Positions 19,565-29,044 are shown, numbered from the stretch's first letter. The stretch: DNA of 33,973 bases from Blastococcus sp. CCUG 61487 (GCF_005222955.1 NZ_LWUA01000090.1:1-33973), one strand, 5' to 3'. The notes: generated by a model not told the origin, from the sequence alone. Program-made: numbers and translations.

Positions 19565-19593
19565 ACTCTATGTGACCGTGTGCCGCGGGTCAC
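19565..19593 (-). promoter_or_regulatory. Leaderless promoter of the usp-cyclase unit
   Basis: On the minus strand GTGACC (19593-19588), a 17-nt spacer and TAGAGT (19570-19565) form a reasonable -35/-10 pair. The -10 box is 7 nt from the usp GTG. Confidence 0.5.
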
Positions 19594-19702
19594 CTGGGCC
19601 GGGGGCCGCTCCGGTGCGGCACGCCGAGCCGCGGGCCACCCACCGCGACGCGCGGAGCGTGCGCTTGGATGGACGGCGACCGCCGACGAGGAGGAGTACG
19701 TC

Positions 19703-20680
19703 ATCAGCACCCGATCGATCGCGGCCGGCGACCCCTTGCGGGTCGAGGTGCGCGGACTGACGAAGTCCTTCGGGGCGGTCCGGGCGGTGAGCGATCTCGA
19801 CTTCACCGTGGAGCCGGGTCAGGTCACCGGCTTCCTGGGCCCCAACGGGGCGGGCAAGACGACGACGCTGCGCATGGTGCTGGGCCTCATCCGTCCCGAC
19901 GCCGGGACCGCGACCTTCAACGGCACCCCCTACGTCGAGCTGCCGAACCCCACCCGCTCGGTCGGCGCGGTGCTGGAGACCGCCTTCCACCCGGCGCGGT
20001 CGGCCCGCAACCACCTGCGGGTCTACTGCCGCGCCGCCGGCCTCCCGGTCGAGCGCGCCGACGAGGTGCTGCGCCAGGTCGGGCTGACCGACGCGGCGGG
20101 TCGCAAGGCCGGCGGCTACTCGCTCGGCATGCGCCAGCGGCTGGCGCTGGCCACCGCCCTGCTCGGCGACCCCGGCGTCCTCGTGCTCGACGAGCCGGCC
20201 AACGGCCTGGACCCCGAGGGCATCCAGTGGCTGCGCGGATTCCTGCGGCACCTCGCCCACGACCAGGGGCGCACGGTCCTGGTCTCCAGCCACCTGCTGT
20301 CCGAGGTCGAGCAGACCGTCGACCGCGTCGTCATCGTCGGCGCCGGGCGGCTGGTGCGCGAGGGTTCGATGGCCGACCTGCGCGCCGGGGCCGCGGGCGG
20401 CGGCACGGTGCTCGTGCGGAGCCCGGAGGCACCGCGGCTCGCGGAGGTGCTGCGCGGCCAGGGCGCCCAGGTGACGCCGGGCACCGACGGCTCGCTCACC
20501 GTCACCGGCCGGACGTCGGCCGAGATCGGCCACTCCGCCTTCACCGCCGGCGTGGAGCTGCACGAGCTGCGCACCCACACCAGCGGCCTCGAGGAGATCT
20601 ACTTCCAGCTCACCTCCGGCCAGGAGCAGTTCTCCGCGCCGTCGCCCGGCGCTCCGGTTCCCCAGGGAGTGGCCCGATGA
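19703..20680 (+). CDS. ABC transporter ATP-binding protein
   Basis: This is the ATPase subunit of a DrrA/CcmA-type exporter, about 325 residues. It has Walker [13 protein letters not shown], the variant signature [12 protein letters not shown], Walker [16 protein letters not shown] and the switch histidine in [11 protein letters not shown]. The C-terminal extension (about 220 onward) is typical of drug or lipid exporters. The start is a puzzle. The domain should begin near [16 protein letters not shown] strong GAGGAGGAG ribosome site (19688-19696) sits 6 nt before ATC at 19703, giving [14 protein letters not shown], which would be an ordinary N-terminus if ATC is read as Met. The usual alternatives are TTG 19736 and GTG 19748 (no ribosome site) or GTG 19547/19580 (running into the usp region). 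The stop overlaps the permease start as ATGA. Confidence 0.92.
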   Translation: MSTRSIAAGDPLRVEVRGLTKSFGAVRAVSDLDFTVEPGQVTGFLGPNGAGKTTTLRMVLGLIRPDAGTATFNGTPYVELPNPTRSVGAVLETAFHPARSARNHLRVYCRAAGLPVERADEVLRQVGLTDAAGRKAGGYSLGMRQRLALATALLGDPGVLVLDEPANGLDPEGIQWLRGFLRHLAHDQGRTVLVSSHLLSEVEQTVDRVVIVGAGRLVREGSMADLRAGAAGGGTVLVRSPEAPRLAEVLRGQGAQVTPGTDGSLTVTGRTSAEIGHSAFTAGVELHELRTHTSGLEEIYFQLTSGQEQFSAPSPGAPVPQGVAR

Positions 20681-21435
20681 TCGCCCTCGTCCGCGCCGAG
20701 TGGACCAAGCTGTTCAGCACCAGGGTGTGGCTGGGGCTGCTCCTCGGCTCGATCGTGATGGTCGCGGCGTTCTCGCTGTTCTTCACCGCCTTCGCCGGGG
20801 AGCCCGAGAGCGGTCTGCCCGCCGTCGGCACCCGGGACTTCGAGGACCTCGCCCTGTCCACCGCGGGGCAGAGCGCCAACATCCTCTTCCTCATCCTCGG
20901 CATCATCGGGATGACGCAGGAGTACCGGCACCGGACCGCGACCCCGACGTTCCTCACCACACCGCGGCGCGGCCTGGTCGTCATCGCCAAGCTGATCGCC
21001 TACGCGCTCGCGGCCGCCGTCTTCGCCGTGGTCGTCGTAGCCGTCAACTACGTGACCGTGGCGATCCACGCCGGCGCCCGGGGTGCGGCGCCCGCGCTGG
21101 ACGGCGACAACCTGACGACGCTGGCCAGCTCCCTGCTGGTGCTGGTCATCTACGCGGTGATCGGTGTCGGGCTCGGCGCCCTGCTGCGCAACCAGGTCGG
21201 CGCCATCGTCGGCGGGCTGGTCTACCTGTTCGTCGTCGAGCCGATCATCAGGTCGGTGCCGGCCACCGCCGGTGCGTTCAAGTGGCTGCCCGGTGGCGGG
21301 CTCGAGGCGCTCACCGCCACGTTCGAGGGGCCCGACCTGCTCGCGGCCTGGCAGGGCGGCCTGCTGCTGCTCGGCTACGGCCTGCTCGCCGCCCTGCTCG
21401 GCACCCTGCTGGCCGTCCGTCGCGACGTCGTCTAG
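20677..21435 (+). CDS. ABC transporter permease
   Basis: This is a 252-residue ABC-2-type permease with about six hydrophobic segments. The first, after [19 protein letters not shown], is followed by an extracytoplasmic loop ([18 protein letters not shown]). The others lie around 68-80, 100-125, 145-165, 170-195 and 225-245. The cytoplasmic [20 protein letters not shown] stretch between the second and third is typical of the family (coupling helix region). It overlaps the ATPase gene by 4 nt and certainly pairs with it. The substrate is unknown. A strong hairpin follows 16 nt after its stop. Confidence 0.9.
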   Translation: MIALVRAEWTKLFSTRVWLGLLLGSIVMVAAFSLFFTAFAGEPESGLPAVGTRDFEDLALSTAGQSANILFLILGIIGMTQEYRHRTATPTFLTTPRRGLVVIAKLIAYALAAAVFAVVVVAVNYVTVAIHAGARGAAPALDGDNLTTLASSLLVLVIYAVIGVGLGALLRNQVGAIVGGLVYLFVVEPIIRSVPATAGAFKWLPGGGLEALTATFEGPDLLAAWQGGLLLLGYGLLAALLGTLLAVRRDVV

Positions 21436-21451
21436 CCCCCTCACCAGCGGG

Positions 21452-21480
21452 CCGGCCGGGTGTCGTTCACACCCGGTCGG
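21452..21480 (+). terminator. Terminator hairpin after the ABC exporter genes
   Basis: Bases 21452-21463 pair with 21469-21480: 12 bp including one G-T wobble, with loop CGTTC. There is no U-tract. It separates the exporter from kgd. Confidence 0.7.
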
Positions 21481-21496
21481 CTCGGCCGCGCGGGCG

Positions 21497-21502
21497 TAGA
21501 CT
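21497..21502 (+). promoter_or_regulatory. Candidate -10 box for kgd
   Basis: TAGACT lies in the short gap between the exporter terminator and kgd. It predicts a start near 21509 and a leader of about 55 nt containing GAAGAAGG. The -35 region would fall inside the hairpin and is not recognisable. Confidence 0.35.
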
Positions 21503-21563
21503 CCCTAGCGGACCAGCGCTTCCACCAGACGTGACCCCAGAGACGAAGAAGGCACTCGACCTC

Positions 21564-24500
21564 GTGTCAACCGTGAACTCCTCCCGGCCCTCCGCCCCGT
21601 CCCCGGTGACCGGATTCGGCACCAACGAGTGGCTGGTCGAGGAGATGTACCAGCAGTACCAAGCCGACCCCTCGAGCGTGGACCAGGCGTGGCACGACTT
21701 CTTCGCCGACTACCGCCCGGGCAGCCCGGTCGACGGCGGTGCCGCGCGCGCGAGCGACGCCGGCGCGAAGACCGGCGCGCAGACCGACGAGAAGCCCGCC
21801 GCCCCGGCCCAGCCCGCCGCCACGCCGCGCACCGAGCCGCAGTCCGAGGGCACCGTGGTCCACCGCGCCGCCGACCGCACCGACCAGCAGACCAAGGCCG
21901 CGCCGGCCCCCGCGCCGAAGAAGGCGGCCCCTGCACCGACGCCCGGCGGCTCGCAGTCGCCGCTGCGCGGTGCCGCCGCCGCCGTCGTCAAGAACATGAA
22001 CGCCTCGCTCACCGTGCCCACGGCGACGAGCATCCGTGCGGTCCCGGCGAAGCTGCTGGTCGACAACCGCATCGTCATCAACAACCACCTGGCGCGCGCC
22101 CGGGGCGGGAAGGTCTCCTTCACCCACCTCATCGGCTACGCCGTCGTCCGGGCTCTCGACGCCTTCCCGAACATGAACAGCGCCTACGCCGAGGTCGACG
22201 GCAAGCCGGTGCACATCCAGCCGGAGCACGTGAACTTCGGCCTGGCCATCGACCTGCCCAAGCCCGATGGTTCGCGGTCGCTCGTCGTCGCCTCGATCAA
22301 GGGCGCCGAGGAGATGGACTTCGCCGCCTTCTGGGCCGCCTACGAGGACATCATCCGCCGCGCGCGGAACAACAAGCTCACCCTCGAGGACTTCTCGGGC
22401 ACGACCATCAGCCTGACCAACCCGGGCACGATCGGCACCAACCACTCGGTGCCGCGACTGACCGCGGGCCAGGGCGCGATCATCGGCGTCGGGGCGATGG
22501 AGTACCCGGCCGAGTTCCAGGGGATGAACCCCGACGCGCTCACCGAGATGGCCGTCTCGAAGATCATCACGCTCACCTCGACCTACGACCACCGCATCAT
22601 CCAGGGCGCCGAGTCCGGCGACTTCCTGCGGCGCCTGCACGGTCTGCTGCTGGGTGAGGACGGCTTCTACGACAAGGTCTTCAAGTCGCTGCGGATCCCC
22701 TACGAGCCGGTGCGCTGGATGCCGGACGTCCGGATCACGCGCGAGGGGCAGATCGACAAGGAAGCCCGGGTCATCGAGGTCATCGAGGCCTACCGGCGCA
22801 ACGGCCACCTCATGGCCGACACCGACCCGCTCGAGTTCAAGGTCCGCACCCACCCCGACCTCGATATCCTCGAGCACGGCCTGACGCTCTGGGACCTCGA
22901 CCGCAAGTTCCCCGTCGGCGGGTTCGCCGGGGAGAAGCTCATGGCCCTGCGCGACATCCTGGGCGTGCTGCGCAACTCCTACTGCCGCACGGTCGGCGTC
23001 GAGTACATGCACATCACCGATCCCGAGGAGCGCGAGTGGCTCCAGCAGCGGATCGAGGTCAAGCACGACCAGCCCGACCGCGAGAAGCAGAAGCACATCC
23101 TCGGCCGGCTCAACGCCGCCGAGGCGTTCGAGACCTTCCTGCAGACCAAGTACGTCGGCCAGAAGCGGTTCAGCCTCGAGGGTGGCGAGTCGGTCATCCC
23201 GATCCTCGACGAGGTGCTGATCGCCGGCACCGACCACGGCCTCGACGAGGTCGCGATCGGCATGGCGCACCGCGGCCGGCTCAACGTGCTCGCCAACGTC
23301 CTGGGCAAGAGCTACGCCAAGATCTTCGGCGAGTTCGAGGGCAACATCGACCCCGGCACGGTCCAGGGCTCCGGTGACGTGAAGTACCACCTGGGTGCCA
23401 CCGGCCGGTTCAAGAACCCGTTCCGGCCCGACGCCGAGATCGCCGTCTCCCTGGCCAGCAACCCGAGCCACCTCGAGACGGTCAACCCGGTGCTCGAGGG
23501 CATCGTGCGTGCCAAGCAGGACATGATCGACAAGGGCGAGCAGGGCTTCACGGTCATGCCCGTGCTGCTGCACGGCGACTCCGCGTTCGCCGGCCAGGGC
23601 GTGGTCGCCGAGACGCTCAACCTCTCCCAGCTGCGGGGCTACCGCACCGGCGGCACGGTGCACGTCGTCATCAACAACCAGGTCGGCTTCACCACGAGCC
23701 CGACCGCCGCCCGGTCGAGCCTCTACTCGACCGACGTGGCGCGGATGGTCAACGCCCCGATCTTCCACGTGAACGGCGACGACCCCGAGGCCTGCGTCCG
23801 GGTGGCGCGCCTCGCGGTGGAGTACCGGCAGGCGTTCAAGAAGGACGTCGTCGTCGACCTCGTCTGCTACCGCCGCCGCGGGCACAACGAGGGCGACGAC
23901 CCGTCGATGACCCAGCCGCAGATGTACGACATCATCGACCGCAAGCGCTCGGTCCGGAAGCTGTACACCGAGGCGCTGGTCGGCCGCGGGGACATCACCC
24001 TCGAGGAGGCCGAGGAGGCCCTCAAGGACTACCGCGGCCAACTCGAGCGAGCCTTCGCCGAGACCCACGACGCGCAGGACTCGTCGAAGCCCACCCCGAC
24101 CATGGACCCGCGCACTCCCCAGCAGTCCACGATCAAGACCGCGATCAGCCGTGAGGTGCTCAAGGCGATCGGCGACGCCCACGTCTCCTTCCCGCCCGAC
24201 TTCACCCCGCACCCGAAGCTGCAGAAGATGCTCGAGAAGCGCGCCGCGATGGCCAGCGAGGGCAACATCGACTGGGCGATGGGCGAGCTGGTGGCATTCG
24301 GTTCGCTGCTGATGGAGGGCGTCCCGGTCCGGCTCGCCGGCCAGGACTCGCGCCGCGGGACGTTCGTCCAGCGCCACTCGGTGCTCATCGACCGTGAGAC
24401 CGGCGCGGAGTACACCCCGCTGGCCAACCTGACCGAGGACCAGGCGAAGTTCTTCGTCTACGACTCGCTGCTCAGCGAGTACGCGGCCGTCGGCTTCGAG

Positions 24501-25310
24501 TACGGCTACTCGGTGGCCAACCAGAAGGCACTGGTGCTCTGGGAGGCGCAGTTCGGCGACTTCGTCGACGGCGCCCAGATGGTCATCGACGAGTTCATCA
24601 GCTCCGGTGAGGCCAAGTGGGGTCAGCGCTCCGGCGTCGTCCTGCTGCTGCCGCACGGCATGGAGGGGCAGGGCCCCGACCACTCCAGCGGCCGACCCGA
24701 GCGGTTCCTGCAGCTGTGCGCCGAGAACAACATGACCGTCGCCAACTGCTCGACCCCGGCGAACTACTTCCACCTGCTCCGCCGGCAGGCGCTGGCGGAG
24801 GTGCACCGGCCGCTGGTCGTGTTCACCCCGAAGTCACTGCTGCGCGCCAAGGCAGCGGTCAGCCAGGTCGACGACTTCCTCGAGGCGTCGTTCCAGCCGG
24901 TGCTGCCCGACCCGGGCGTCGGCGGGGAGCCGCTGGAGGACTCCGCCGTCCGCAAGGTGCTGCTCTGCACCGGCAAGGTCGCCTACGACCTGGGGGCCAA
25001 GCGGGAGTCCGAGGGCATCGCGGACGTCGCGATCGTGCGCGTGGAACAGCTCTACCCGCTGCCGGGTGAGCAAATCCGCGCGGAGCTCGAGCGCTACCCG
25101 AACGCGAGTGACGTCGTGTGGGTCCAGGAGGAGCCGATGAACATGGGCGCCTGGCAGTTCATGGCGATCAACCTGCCCGAGCACCTGCCGGAGGGCCGCA
25201 CGTTCCGACGGGTCAGCCGGCGGGCGTCGGCCAGCCCGGCGGTCGGCTCGGCGAAGGTGCACGACGTCGAGCAGCGCCAGCTGGTCGCCGAGGCGTTCGC
25301 CGACCGGTAG
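21564..25310 (+). CDS. kgd: Multifunctional 2-oxoglutarate metabolism enzyme (KGD: decarboxylase/dehydrogenase E1 fused to succinyltransferase E2 domain)
   Basis: This 1248-residue protein is the actinobacterial fused enzyme that acts on 2-oxoglutarate. It is the E1 of the oxoglutarate dehydrogenase complex and can also act as decarboxylase and carboligase. A short N-terminal helical motif ([18 protein letters not shown]) is followed by an Ala/Pro linker (about 50-140). An E2-like acyltransferase domain follows, with H343 in [12 protein letters not shown], then a large thiamine-diphosphate E1 domain from about 400. H569 in [33 protein letters not shown] and GHNEGDDPS mark the active site and cofactor binding. 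In mycobacteria it is inhibited by GarA. GTG 21564 is preferred because GAAGAAGG precedes it; GTG 21531 (11 codons longer) and 21573 are alternatives. A DUF6104 gene follows at 5 nt. Confidence 0.97.
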   Translation: MSTVNSSRPSAPSPVTGFGTNEWLVEEMYQQYQADPSSVDQAWHDFFADYRPGSPVDGGAARASDAGAKTGAQTDEKPAAPAQPAATPRTEPQSEGTVVHRAADRTDQQTKAAPAPAPKKAAPAPTPGGSQSPLRGAAAAVVKNMNASLTVPTATSIRAVPAKLLVDNRIVINNHLARARGGKVSFTHLIGYAVVRALDAFPNMNSAYAEVDGKPVHIQPEHVNFGLAIDLPKPDGSRSLVVASIKGAEEMDFAAFWAAYEDIIRRARNNKLTLEDFSGTTISLTNPGTIGTNHSVPRLTAGQGAIIGVGAMEYPAEFQGMNPDALTEMAVSKIITLTSTYDHRIIQGAESGDFLRRLHGLLLGEDGFYDKVFKSLRIPYEPVRWMPDVRITREGQIDKEARVIEVIEAYRRNGHLMADTDPLEFKVRTHPDLDILEHGLTLWDLDRKFPVGGFAGEKLMALRDILGVLRNSYCRTVGVEYMHITDPEEREWLQQRIEVKHDQPDREKQKHILGRLNAAEAFETFLQTKYVGQKRFSLEGGESVIPILDEVLIAGTDHGLDEVAIGMAHRGRLNVLANVLGKSYAKIFGEFEGNIDPGTVQGSGDVKYHLGATGRFKNPFRPDAEIAVSLASNPSHLETVNPVLEGIVRAKQDMIDKGEQGFTVMPVLLHGDSAFAGQGVVAETLNLSQLRGYRTGGTVHVVINNQVGFTTSPTAARSSLYSTDVARMVNAPIFHVNGDDPEACVRVARLAVEYRQAFKKDVVVDLVCYRRRGHNEGDDPSMTQPQMYDIIDRKRSVRKLYTEALVGRGDITLEEAEEALKDYRGQLERAFAETHDAQDSSKPTPTMDPRTPQQSTIKTAISREVLKAIGDAHVSFPPDFTPHPKLQKMLEKRAAMASEGNIDWAMGELVAFGSLLMEGVPVRLAGQDSRRGTFVQRHSVLIDRETGAEYTPLANLTEDQAKFFVYDSLLSEYAAVGFEYGYSVANQKALVLWEAQFGDFVDGAQMVIDEFISSGEAKWGQRSGVVLLLPHGMEGQGPDHSSGRPERFLQLCAENNMTVANCSTPANYFHLLRRQALAEVHRPLVVFTPKSLLRAKAAVSQVDDFLEASFQPVLPDPGVGGEPLEDSAVRKVLLCTGKVAYDLGAKRESEGIADVAIVRVEQLYPLPGEQIRAELERYPNASDVVWVQEEPMNMGAWQFMAINLPEHLPEGRTFRRVSRRASASPAVGSAKVHDVEQRQLVAEAFADR

Positions 25311-25315
25311 CCGCG

Positions 25316-25501
25316 ATGTACTTCACCGACCGGGGTCTGGAGGAGCTGACCGAGCGGCGGGGCGAGGAGCAGGTGACCCTCGCCTGGCTGGCCGACGAGC
25401 TGCGCGCCTTCGTCGACCTCCACCCTGACTTCGAGGTGCCCGTCGAGCGGCTGGCCACCTGGCTGGCCCGCGGCGGCACCGACGAGATCGACGACGACTG
25501 A
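25316..25501 (+). CDS. DUF6104 small acidic protein next to kgd
   Basis: This 61-residue soluble protein, MYFTDRGLEELTERRGEEQ... ending in DEIDDD, matches the small actinobacterial DUF6104 family as I recall it. It is acidic and mostly helical, with a repeated hydrophobic pattern (VTLAWLADELRAFVDL, VPVERLATWLAR) and no known catalytic motif. The ATG is 5 nt after the kgd stop, and a hairpin follows its own stop, so it is cotranscribed with kgd. This linkage occurs in other actinobacteria to my knowledge. A role in controlling or assembling the 2-oxoglutarate enzyme is a reasonable guess but nothing in the sequence proves it. Confidence 0.85.
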   Translation: MYFTDRGLEELTERRGEEQVTLAWLADELRAFVDLHPDFEVPVERLATWLARGGTDEIDDD

Positions 25502-25507
25502 GGGTGG

Positions 25508-25544
25508 CCCCGGTGCGCCTTCCCCGGTGGACGGCGCACCGGGG
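25508..25544 (+). terminator. Terminator hairpin after kgd-DUF6104
   Basis: CCCCGGTGCGCC (25508-25519) pairs perfectly with GGCGCACCGGGG (25533-25544) around a 13-nt loop, 6 nt after the DUF6104 stop. No U-tract follows. The DUF457 start codon is only 13 nt further on. Confidence 0.7.
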
Positions 25545-25557
25545 CGACCCTGAGTAG

Positions 25558-26283
25558 GTGCTCGGTCACTCGCACGCGCTCTCCGGCCTGGCCGCCGGGG
25601 CCGCGACCCTCCCCTGGGCCCCGGTCCACGGCACCGTTGCGCAGATGTCCTGGGTGGCCGCGGCCGGCGGCTTCGCGATGCTGCCCGACCTCGACCACAA
25701 GGGGTCGACGGTCTCGGACATGTGGGGGCCGCTGACCGACGTGCCGTCCGCCGTCATCGGCAGGCTGACCGGCGGACACCGCTGGGGCACCCACGACGCC
25801 GTCCTGGCGCCGCTGGGCTTCGGCGCGCTCGCGATCCTGGCCACCAACGCCTACTGGTCCGGCCTGCTGCTCCTGGCGCTGGCGATCGGGCTGGCGCTGC
25901 ACGCGCTGCACTTCGTCATCCCCGGCAACACCGAGACGACGATCGTCGGCAACATGGCGCTGTCCTGGGCCGGCGCGTGGTGGTTGCTGGGGCACAGCCC
26001 GCCACCCACCTGGTTGCCGTGGGCGGTGGCCCTCGGCGTGCTGACCCACATCGCCGGCGACGCGCTCACCACCGCCGGCGTCCCCGTGCCGGTGCTGTGG
26101 GTGTTCCGCCGCACCCGGCTCGCGTTCTCCCCGCTGCGCACGGGAGCGGTCTTCGAGCGGGTCGTGCTGGTGCCGGCCTTCCTCGTCGCGATCGCGGTGT
26201 TCCTGTGGGCGAACACCGACATCAGCGAGGCGTTCGACCCGCTCGTGCAGCGGCTGCTGGCCCTGGGCGGCGCCTCCGGCTGA
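25558..26283 (+). CDS. DUF457 / YdjM-type membrane-bound metal-dependent hydrolase
   Basis: This 241-residue integral membrane protein has several hydrophobic segments (about 85-120, 125-150, 155-175, 195-220). It keeps the family's presumed metal-binding residues: GHSHALSGLAAG at the N-terminus, MLPDLDHKGS, GGHRWGTHDAV and LTHIAGDALT. Members are annotated as inner-membrane metal-dependent hydrolases and the E. coli member YdjM is SOS-regulated; the substrate is unknown. The GTG start lies 13 nt after the kgd-DUF6104 hairpin, with no clear ribosome site. It converges with the malic enzyme gene, 10 nt away. Confidence 0.88.
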   Translation: MLGHSHALSGLAAGAATLPWAPVHGTVAQMSWVAAAGGFAMLPDLDHKGSTVSDMWGPLTDVPSAVIGRLTGGHRWGTHDAVLAPLGFGALAILATNAYWSGLLLLALAIGLALHALHFVIPGNTETTIVGNMALSWAGAWWLLGHSPPPTWLPWAVALGVLTHIAGDALTTAGVPVPVLWVFRRTRLAFSPLRTGAVFERVVLVPAFLVAIAVFLWANTDISEAFDPLVQRLLALGGASG

Positions 26284-26293
26284 CCGGGGAGGC

Positions 26294-27484
26294 TCAGCCT
26301 CCGGTACGGCGCCACTCCGCGGCGACGGCCTCGGCGACGGCGGTGGCCACCCTGCGGTCGAGCGGGCTCGGCACCACGTAGTCGGGCCGCACGTCCTCGC
26401 CGACCACGCCGGCGATCGCGTCGGCGGCCGCCAGCTTCATCCCCTCGGTGATGCACGTGGCGCCCGCGTCGATCGCCCCGCGGAAGACCCCGGGGAACGC
26501 CAGGACGTTGTTGATCTGGTTGGGCAGGTCGCTGCGCCCGGTGGCGACGACGGCGGCGTGCCGGGCGGCCATGACCGGGTCCACCTCGGGGATCGGGTTG
26601 GCCAGCGAGAAGACCATGCAGTCGTCGGCCATCGCCGCGATCGCCGACTCGGGCACCGAGCCACCGGACAGCCCGAGGTAGACGTCGGCGCCGACCAGCG
26701 CGTCGGCCATCGTCCCGGCGTGCCCCGACGGGTTGGTGTTCTCGACCAGCCACCGCTTCGTCGGGTTGAGGTCCGCGCGCCCGGCGTGCAGGACGCCCCG
26801 GGAGTCGGCCACGGCGACCTCGCCGATGCCCGCCCCGAGCAGGATCTTGGTGCACGCCACCCCCGCGGCTCCGGCTCCGGAGACCACGACCCGCAGGTCG
26901 CCCAGCGTCCGCCCGGTCACCCGGGCGGCGTTGCGCAGCGCGGCCAGCACGACGATCGCCGTCCCGTGCTGGTCGTCGTGCATGACGGGGATCGACAGCC
27001 GCTCCCGCAGGCGGTCCTCGATCTCGAAGCAGCGCGGCGCGCTGATGTCCTCCAGGTTGATGCCGCCGAAGGAGGGCGCCATCGCCACGACGGTCTCCAC
27101 GATCGCGTCGACGTCGGTGGTGCCGAGGACGACGGGGACGGCGCTGAGCTCGGCGAACTCCGCGAACAGGCAGGCCTTGCCCTCCATCACCGGGAGCGCC
27201 GCCGCCGGCCCGATGTCGCCCAACCCGAGCACGGCGGTGCCGTCGGAGACGACCGCGACCACCCGCGGGGCCCAGGTGAACCGGCGGGCGAGCTCCGGCT
27301 CGGCGGCGATGGCGCTGGAGACCCGGGCGACGCCCGGCGTGTAGGTCAGCGCCAGGTCGGCGATCGAGTCGATCGAGCGGGTCGGCACGACCGAGAGCTT
27401 CCCGCCCTCGTGGACGCCGAACGCTGGGTCGCCGGCGAAGCGGTCGGTCCTGTCGGGGTCCGCCGGACCCGTGTTGCCGCTCAT
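26294..27484 (-). CDS. NAD(P)-dependent malic enzyme
   Basis: Malic enzyme oxidatively decarboxylates malate to pyruvate and CO2, linking the TCA cycle to pyruvate. The 396-residue protein is the short bacterial form without the phosphotransacetylase-like C-terminal domain. The catalytic tyrosine is in [10 protein letters not shown] and the lysine in [12 protein letters not shown]. The metal and substrate region is [15 protein letters not shown] followed by [13 protein letters not shown]. The Rossmann motif is [17 protein letters not shown], and ANPIPEVDP and [13 protein letters not shown] are also present. Cofactor preference cannot be settled by eye; an acidic residue after the second strand (VADSRG) hints at NAD. 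ATG 27484 has no ribosome site, but TACGCT lies 9 nt upstream. Confidence 0.95.
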   Translation of the reverse strand: MSGNTGPADPDRTDRFAGDPAFGVHEGGKLSVVPTRSIDSIADLALTYTPGVARVSSAIAAEPELARRFTWAPRVVAVVSDGTAVLGLGDIGPAAALPVMEGKACLFAEFAELSAVPVVLGTTDVDAIVETVVAMAPSFGGINLEDISAPRCFEIEDRLRERLSIPVMHDDQHGTAIVVLAALRNAARVTGRTLGDLRVVVSGAGAAGVACTKILLGAGIGEVAVADSRGVLHAGRADLNPTKRWLVENTNPSGHAGTMADALVGADVYLGLSGGSVPESAIAAMADDCMVFSLANPIPEVDPVMAARHAAVVATGRSDLPNQINNVLAFPGVFRGAIDAGATCITEGMKLAAADAIAGVVGEDVRPDYVVPSPLDRRVATAVAEAVAAEWRRTGG

Positions 27485-27493
27485 GGGTGCAGA

Positions 27494-27499
27494 AGCGTA
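27494..27499 (-). promoter_or_regulatory. -10 box of malic enzyme promoter (near-leaderless)
   Basis: TACGCT lies 9 nt before the malic enzyme ATG on the minus strand, predicting a leader of only 2-4 nt. Confidence 0.4.
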
Positions 27500-27524
27500 A
27501 CGGGGGCGCTCCGGGCCGACTCGC

Positions 27525-27530
27525 TACGGT
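27525..27530 (+). promoter_or_regulatory. -10 box of leaderless epimerase promoter
   Basis: TACGGT lies 7 nt before GTG 27538. With the malic enzyme box it forms a compact divergent promoter pair in a 53-nt gap. Confidence 0.45.
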
Positions 27531-27537
27531 GCCTCCC

Positions 27538-28140
27538 GTGGAGATGCGCGAACTGGCCGTGCCCGACAGCTACGTCGTCGATCTCGTGTCCCACGGGGAC
27601 TCGCGCGGGCGTTTCACGGAGTGGTACCGGGCAGATGTCATGTCCCGCCTGGTGGGACATCCGCTGGGCCTCGCCCAGGCCAACCACAGCGTCTCCGCCC
27701 GCGGGGCGTTGCGCGGCGTCCACTTCGCCCTCGTCCCGCCGGGGCAGGCCAAGTACGTCTACTGCCCGGCCGGCCGGGTGCTGGACGTCGTCGTCGACGT
27801 GCGGGTGGGCTCCCCGACCTTCGGCACCCACGACACCGTCGTCCTCGACAGCGATCAGCCGCGCGCCGTGTACCTGGCCGAGGGGCTGGGGCACGCCTTC
27901 GTGTCGCTGGCCGACGGCAGCTCGCTGACCTACCTCGTCTCCTCGGCCTACGACCCGGAACGCGAGTTCGGCGTCCACCCCCTGGACCCGGCGCTGGACC
28001 TGCCGTGGCCGGACGACGTCCGCTTCGAGCTCTCCGCGCGGGACCAGGCCGCGCCGTCGCTGGCCGAGGCGCAGGAGCGGGGCATCCTGCCCACCTACGC
28101 GGCGAGCACCGCCCGCTACGCGCAGCTCCGGGGCGCCTGA
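27538..28140 (+). CDS. dTDP-4-dehydrorhamnose 3,5-epimerase family protein (RmlC-like)
   Basis: This 200-residue cupin of the RmlC family epimerises dTDP-4-keto-6-deoxy sugars. It has the opening DSRGRFTEWYR, the catalytic histidine in GALRGVHFALVPPGQAKYVY (also the substrate lysine), the GLGHAFVSLAD loop and YLVSSAYDPEREFGVHPLDP near the catalytic tyrosine. Residues for the RmlC reaction look present, but 3-epimerases of antibiotic sugars share them, so the exact specificity is open. No rmlA, rmlB or rmlD is in the window, so it is an isolated copy. GTG 27538 has a -10 box 7 nt away and is preferred; ATG two codons later is the alternative. Confidence 0.9.
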   Translation: MEMRELAVPDSYVVDLVSHGDSRGRFTEWYRADVMSRLVGHPLGLAQANHSVSARGALRGVHFALVPPGQAKYVYCPAGRVLDVVVDVRVGSPTFGTHDTVVLDSDQPRAVYLAEGLGHAFVSLADGSSLTYLVSSAYDPEREFGVHPLDPALDLPWPDDVRFELSARDQAAPSLAEAQERGILPTYAASTARYAQLRGA

Positions 28141-28144
28141 CGGT

Positions 28145-28513
28145 TCACCGCTCCGGCGCGGGGGGCAGCCGGCCCGGCCGGGGCCACAGGCGCGCGACGA
28201 CCCGGCCCACCACCACCGCCGGGCCGAACGCGCGGCTGTCGTCGGTGACGAACTCGTTGTCCCCCAGCACCCAGTGCCCGCCGTCGACGGCGCGGTGCAC
28301 CCGCTTCACCACCAGCAGGTCCGGCCGGGCCGGGAAACGCGCCAGGACGACGTCCCCCGCGCCGACCGCGGCTGCGTCGCGGACCCGCCGCACGAGCAGC
28401 CGGTCGCCCGAGGAGACCGTCGGGGACATGGACGGGCCGCGCACCCGGGCGACCGCCCACGCCGTCTCCAGCCCGGATATCCGCTGGTCGCCCGCCCTGT
28501 CGTCGTCGCTCAC
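28145..28513 (-). CDS. sodX: Nickel-type superoxide dismutase maturation protease (SodX, S26 family)
   Basis: SodX is a small S26 signal-peptidase-like enzyme that removes the N-terminal propeptide of nickel SOD so that His1 can bind nickel. The 122-residue protein has the Ser/Lys pair: S28 in RGPSMSPT and K70 in LVVKRVHR. It also has the GDN box (VLGDNEFVTDDSRAFG). It has no membrane anchor, unlike ordinary signal peptidase I, which fits a cytoplasmic substrate. The GTG start (28513) gives the usual short N-terminus. It is divergent from sodN, 51 nt away, and this pairing supports the assignment. It converges with the epimerase gene, 4 nt away. Confidence 0.93.
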   Translation of the reverse strand: MSDDDRAGDQRISGLETAWAVARVRGPSMSPTVSSGDRLLVRRVRDAAAVGAGDVVLARFPARPDLLVVKRVHRAVDGGHWVLGDNEFVTDDSRAFGPAVVVGRVVARLWPRPGRLPPAPER

Positions 28514-28519
28514 CGCGGG

Positions 28520-28525
28520 TAGGGT
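28520..28525 (+). promoter_or_regulatory. Candidate -10 box for sodN
   Basis: TAGGGT in the 51-nt sodX-sodN gap predicts a leader of about 30 nt containing GGAGG. I saw no clear Nur-type operator. Confidence 0.35.
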
Positions 28526-28564
28526 CGCAGACGAACACACCCCACGACATCCGGAGGCACCCCC

Positions 28565-28969
28565 GTGCGACTCACCCGCATGTTCTCCGCCGTGGAGGCC
28601 ACCGCGCACTGCGACCTCCCCTGCGGCGTCTACGACCCGGCCCAGGCCCGCATCGAGGCCGAATCGGTCAAGGCCATCCAGGAGAAGTACCAGGGCAGCG
28701 ACGACGAGGTCTTCAAGATGCGCTGCGTGCTCATCAAGGAGCAGCGGGCCGACCTGGTCAAGCACCACCTGTGGGTGCTGTGGACCGACTACTTCAAGCC
28801 CCCGCACTTCGAGAAGTACCCGCACCTGCACGAGCTGTTCAACAAGGCCACCAAGCAGGCCGGTGCCGCGGGCGGCAAGGGCAGCATGGACCCCGCCGAG
28901 GGCCAGAAGCTGCTCGACTACATCGCCGAGATCGACAAGATCTTCTGGGAGACCAAGGCCGCGGCCTAG
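28565..28969 (+). CDS. sodN: Superoxide dismutase [Ni]
   Basis: NiSOD disproportionates superoxide in the cytoplasm. The 134-residue precursor has a 14-residue propeptide (MRLTRMFSAVEATA) followed by the nickel hook HCDLPCGVYDP. After cleavage, His1, Cys2 and Cys6 bind nickel, all present here, and Tyr9 is kept. The mature protein of 120 residues forms a helical bundle, normally a hexamer. The GTG start is preceded by GGAGG at 8 nt. A strong hairpin lies 19 nt after the stop. In Streptomyces expression depends on nickel through Nur; no operator could be recognised here. Confidence 0.97.
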   Translation: MRLTRMFSAVEATAHCDLPCGVYDPAQARIEAESVKAIQEKYQGSDDEVFKMRCVLIKEQRADLVKHHLWVLWTDYFKPPHFEKYPHLHELFNKATKQAGAAGGKGSMDPAEGQKLLDYIAEIDKIFWETKAAA

Positions 28970-28988
28970 TCTGCACACCCGCATGCGT

Positions 28989-29023
28989 CCGACGGCCGGT
29001 GAGCACCGCTCACCGGCCGTCGG
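28989..29023 (+). terminator. Terminator hairpin after sodN
   Basis: Bases 28989-29003 pair perfectly with 29009-29023 (15 bp, loop CACCG). The downstream sequence GCGTTCCC is not a U-tract. Confidence 0.8.
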
Positions 29024-29044
29024 CGTTCCCGCCCCGGACGAGGC

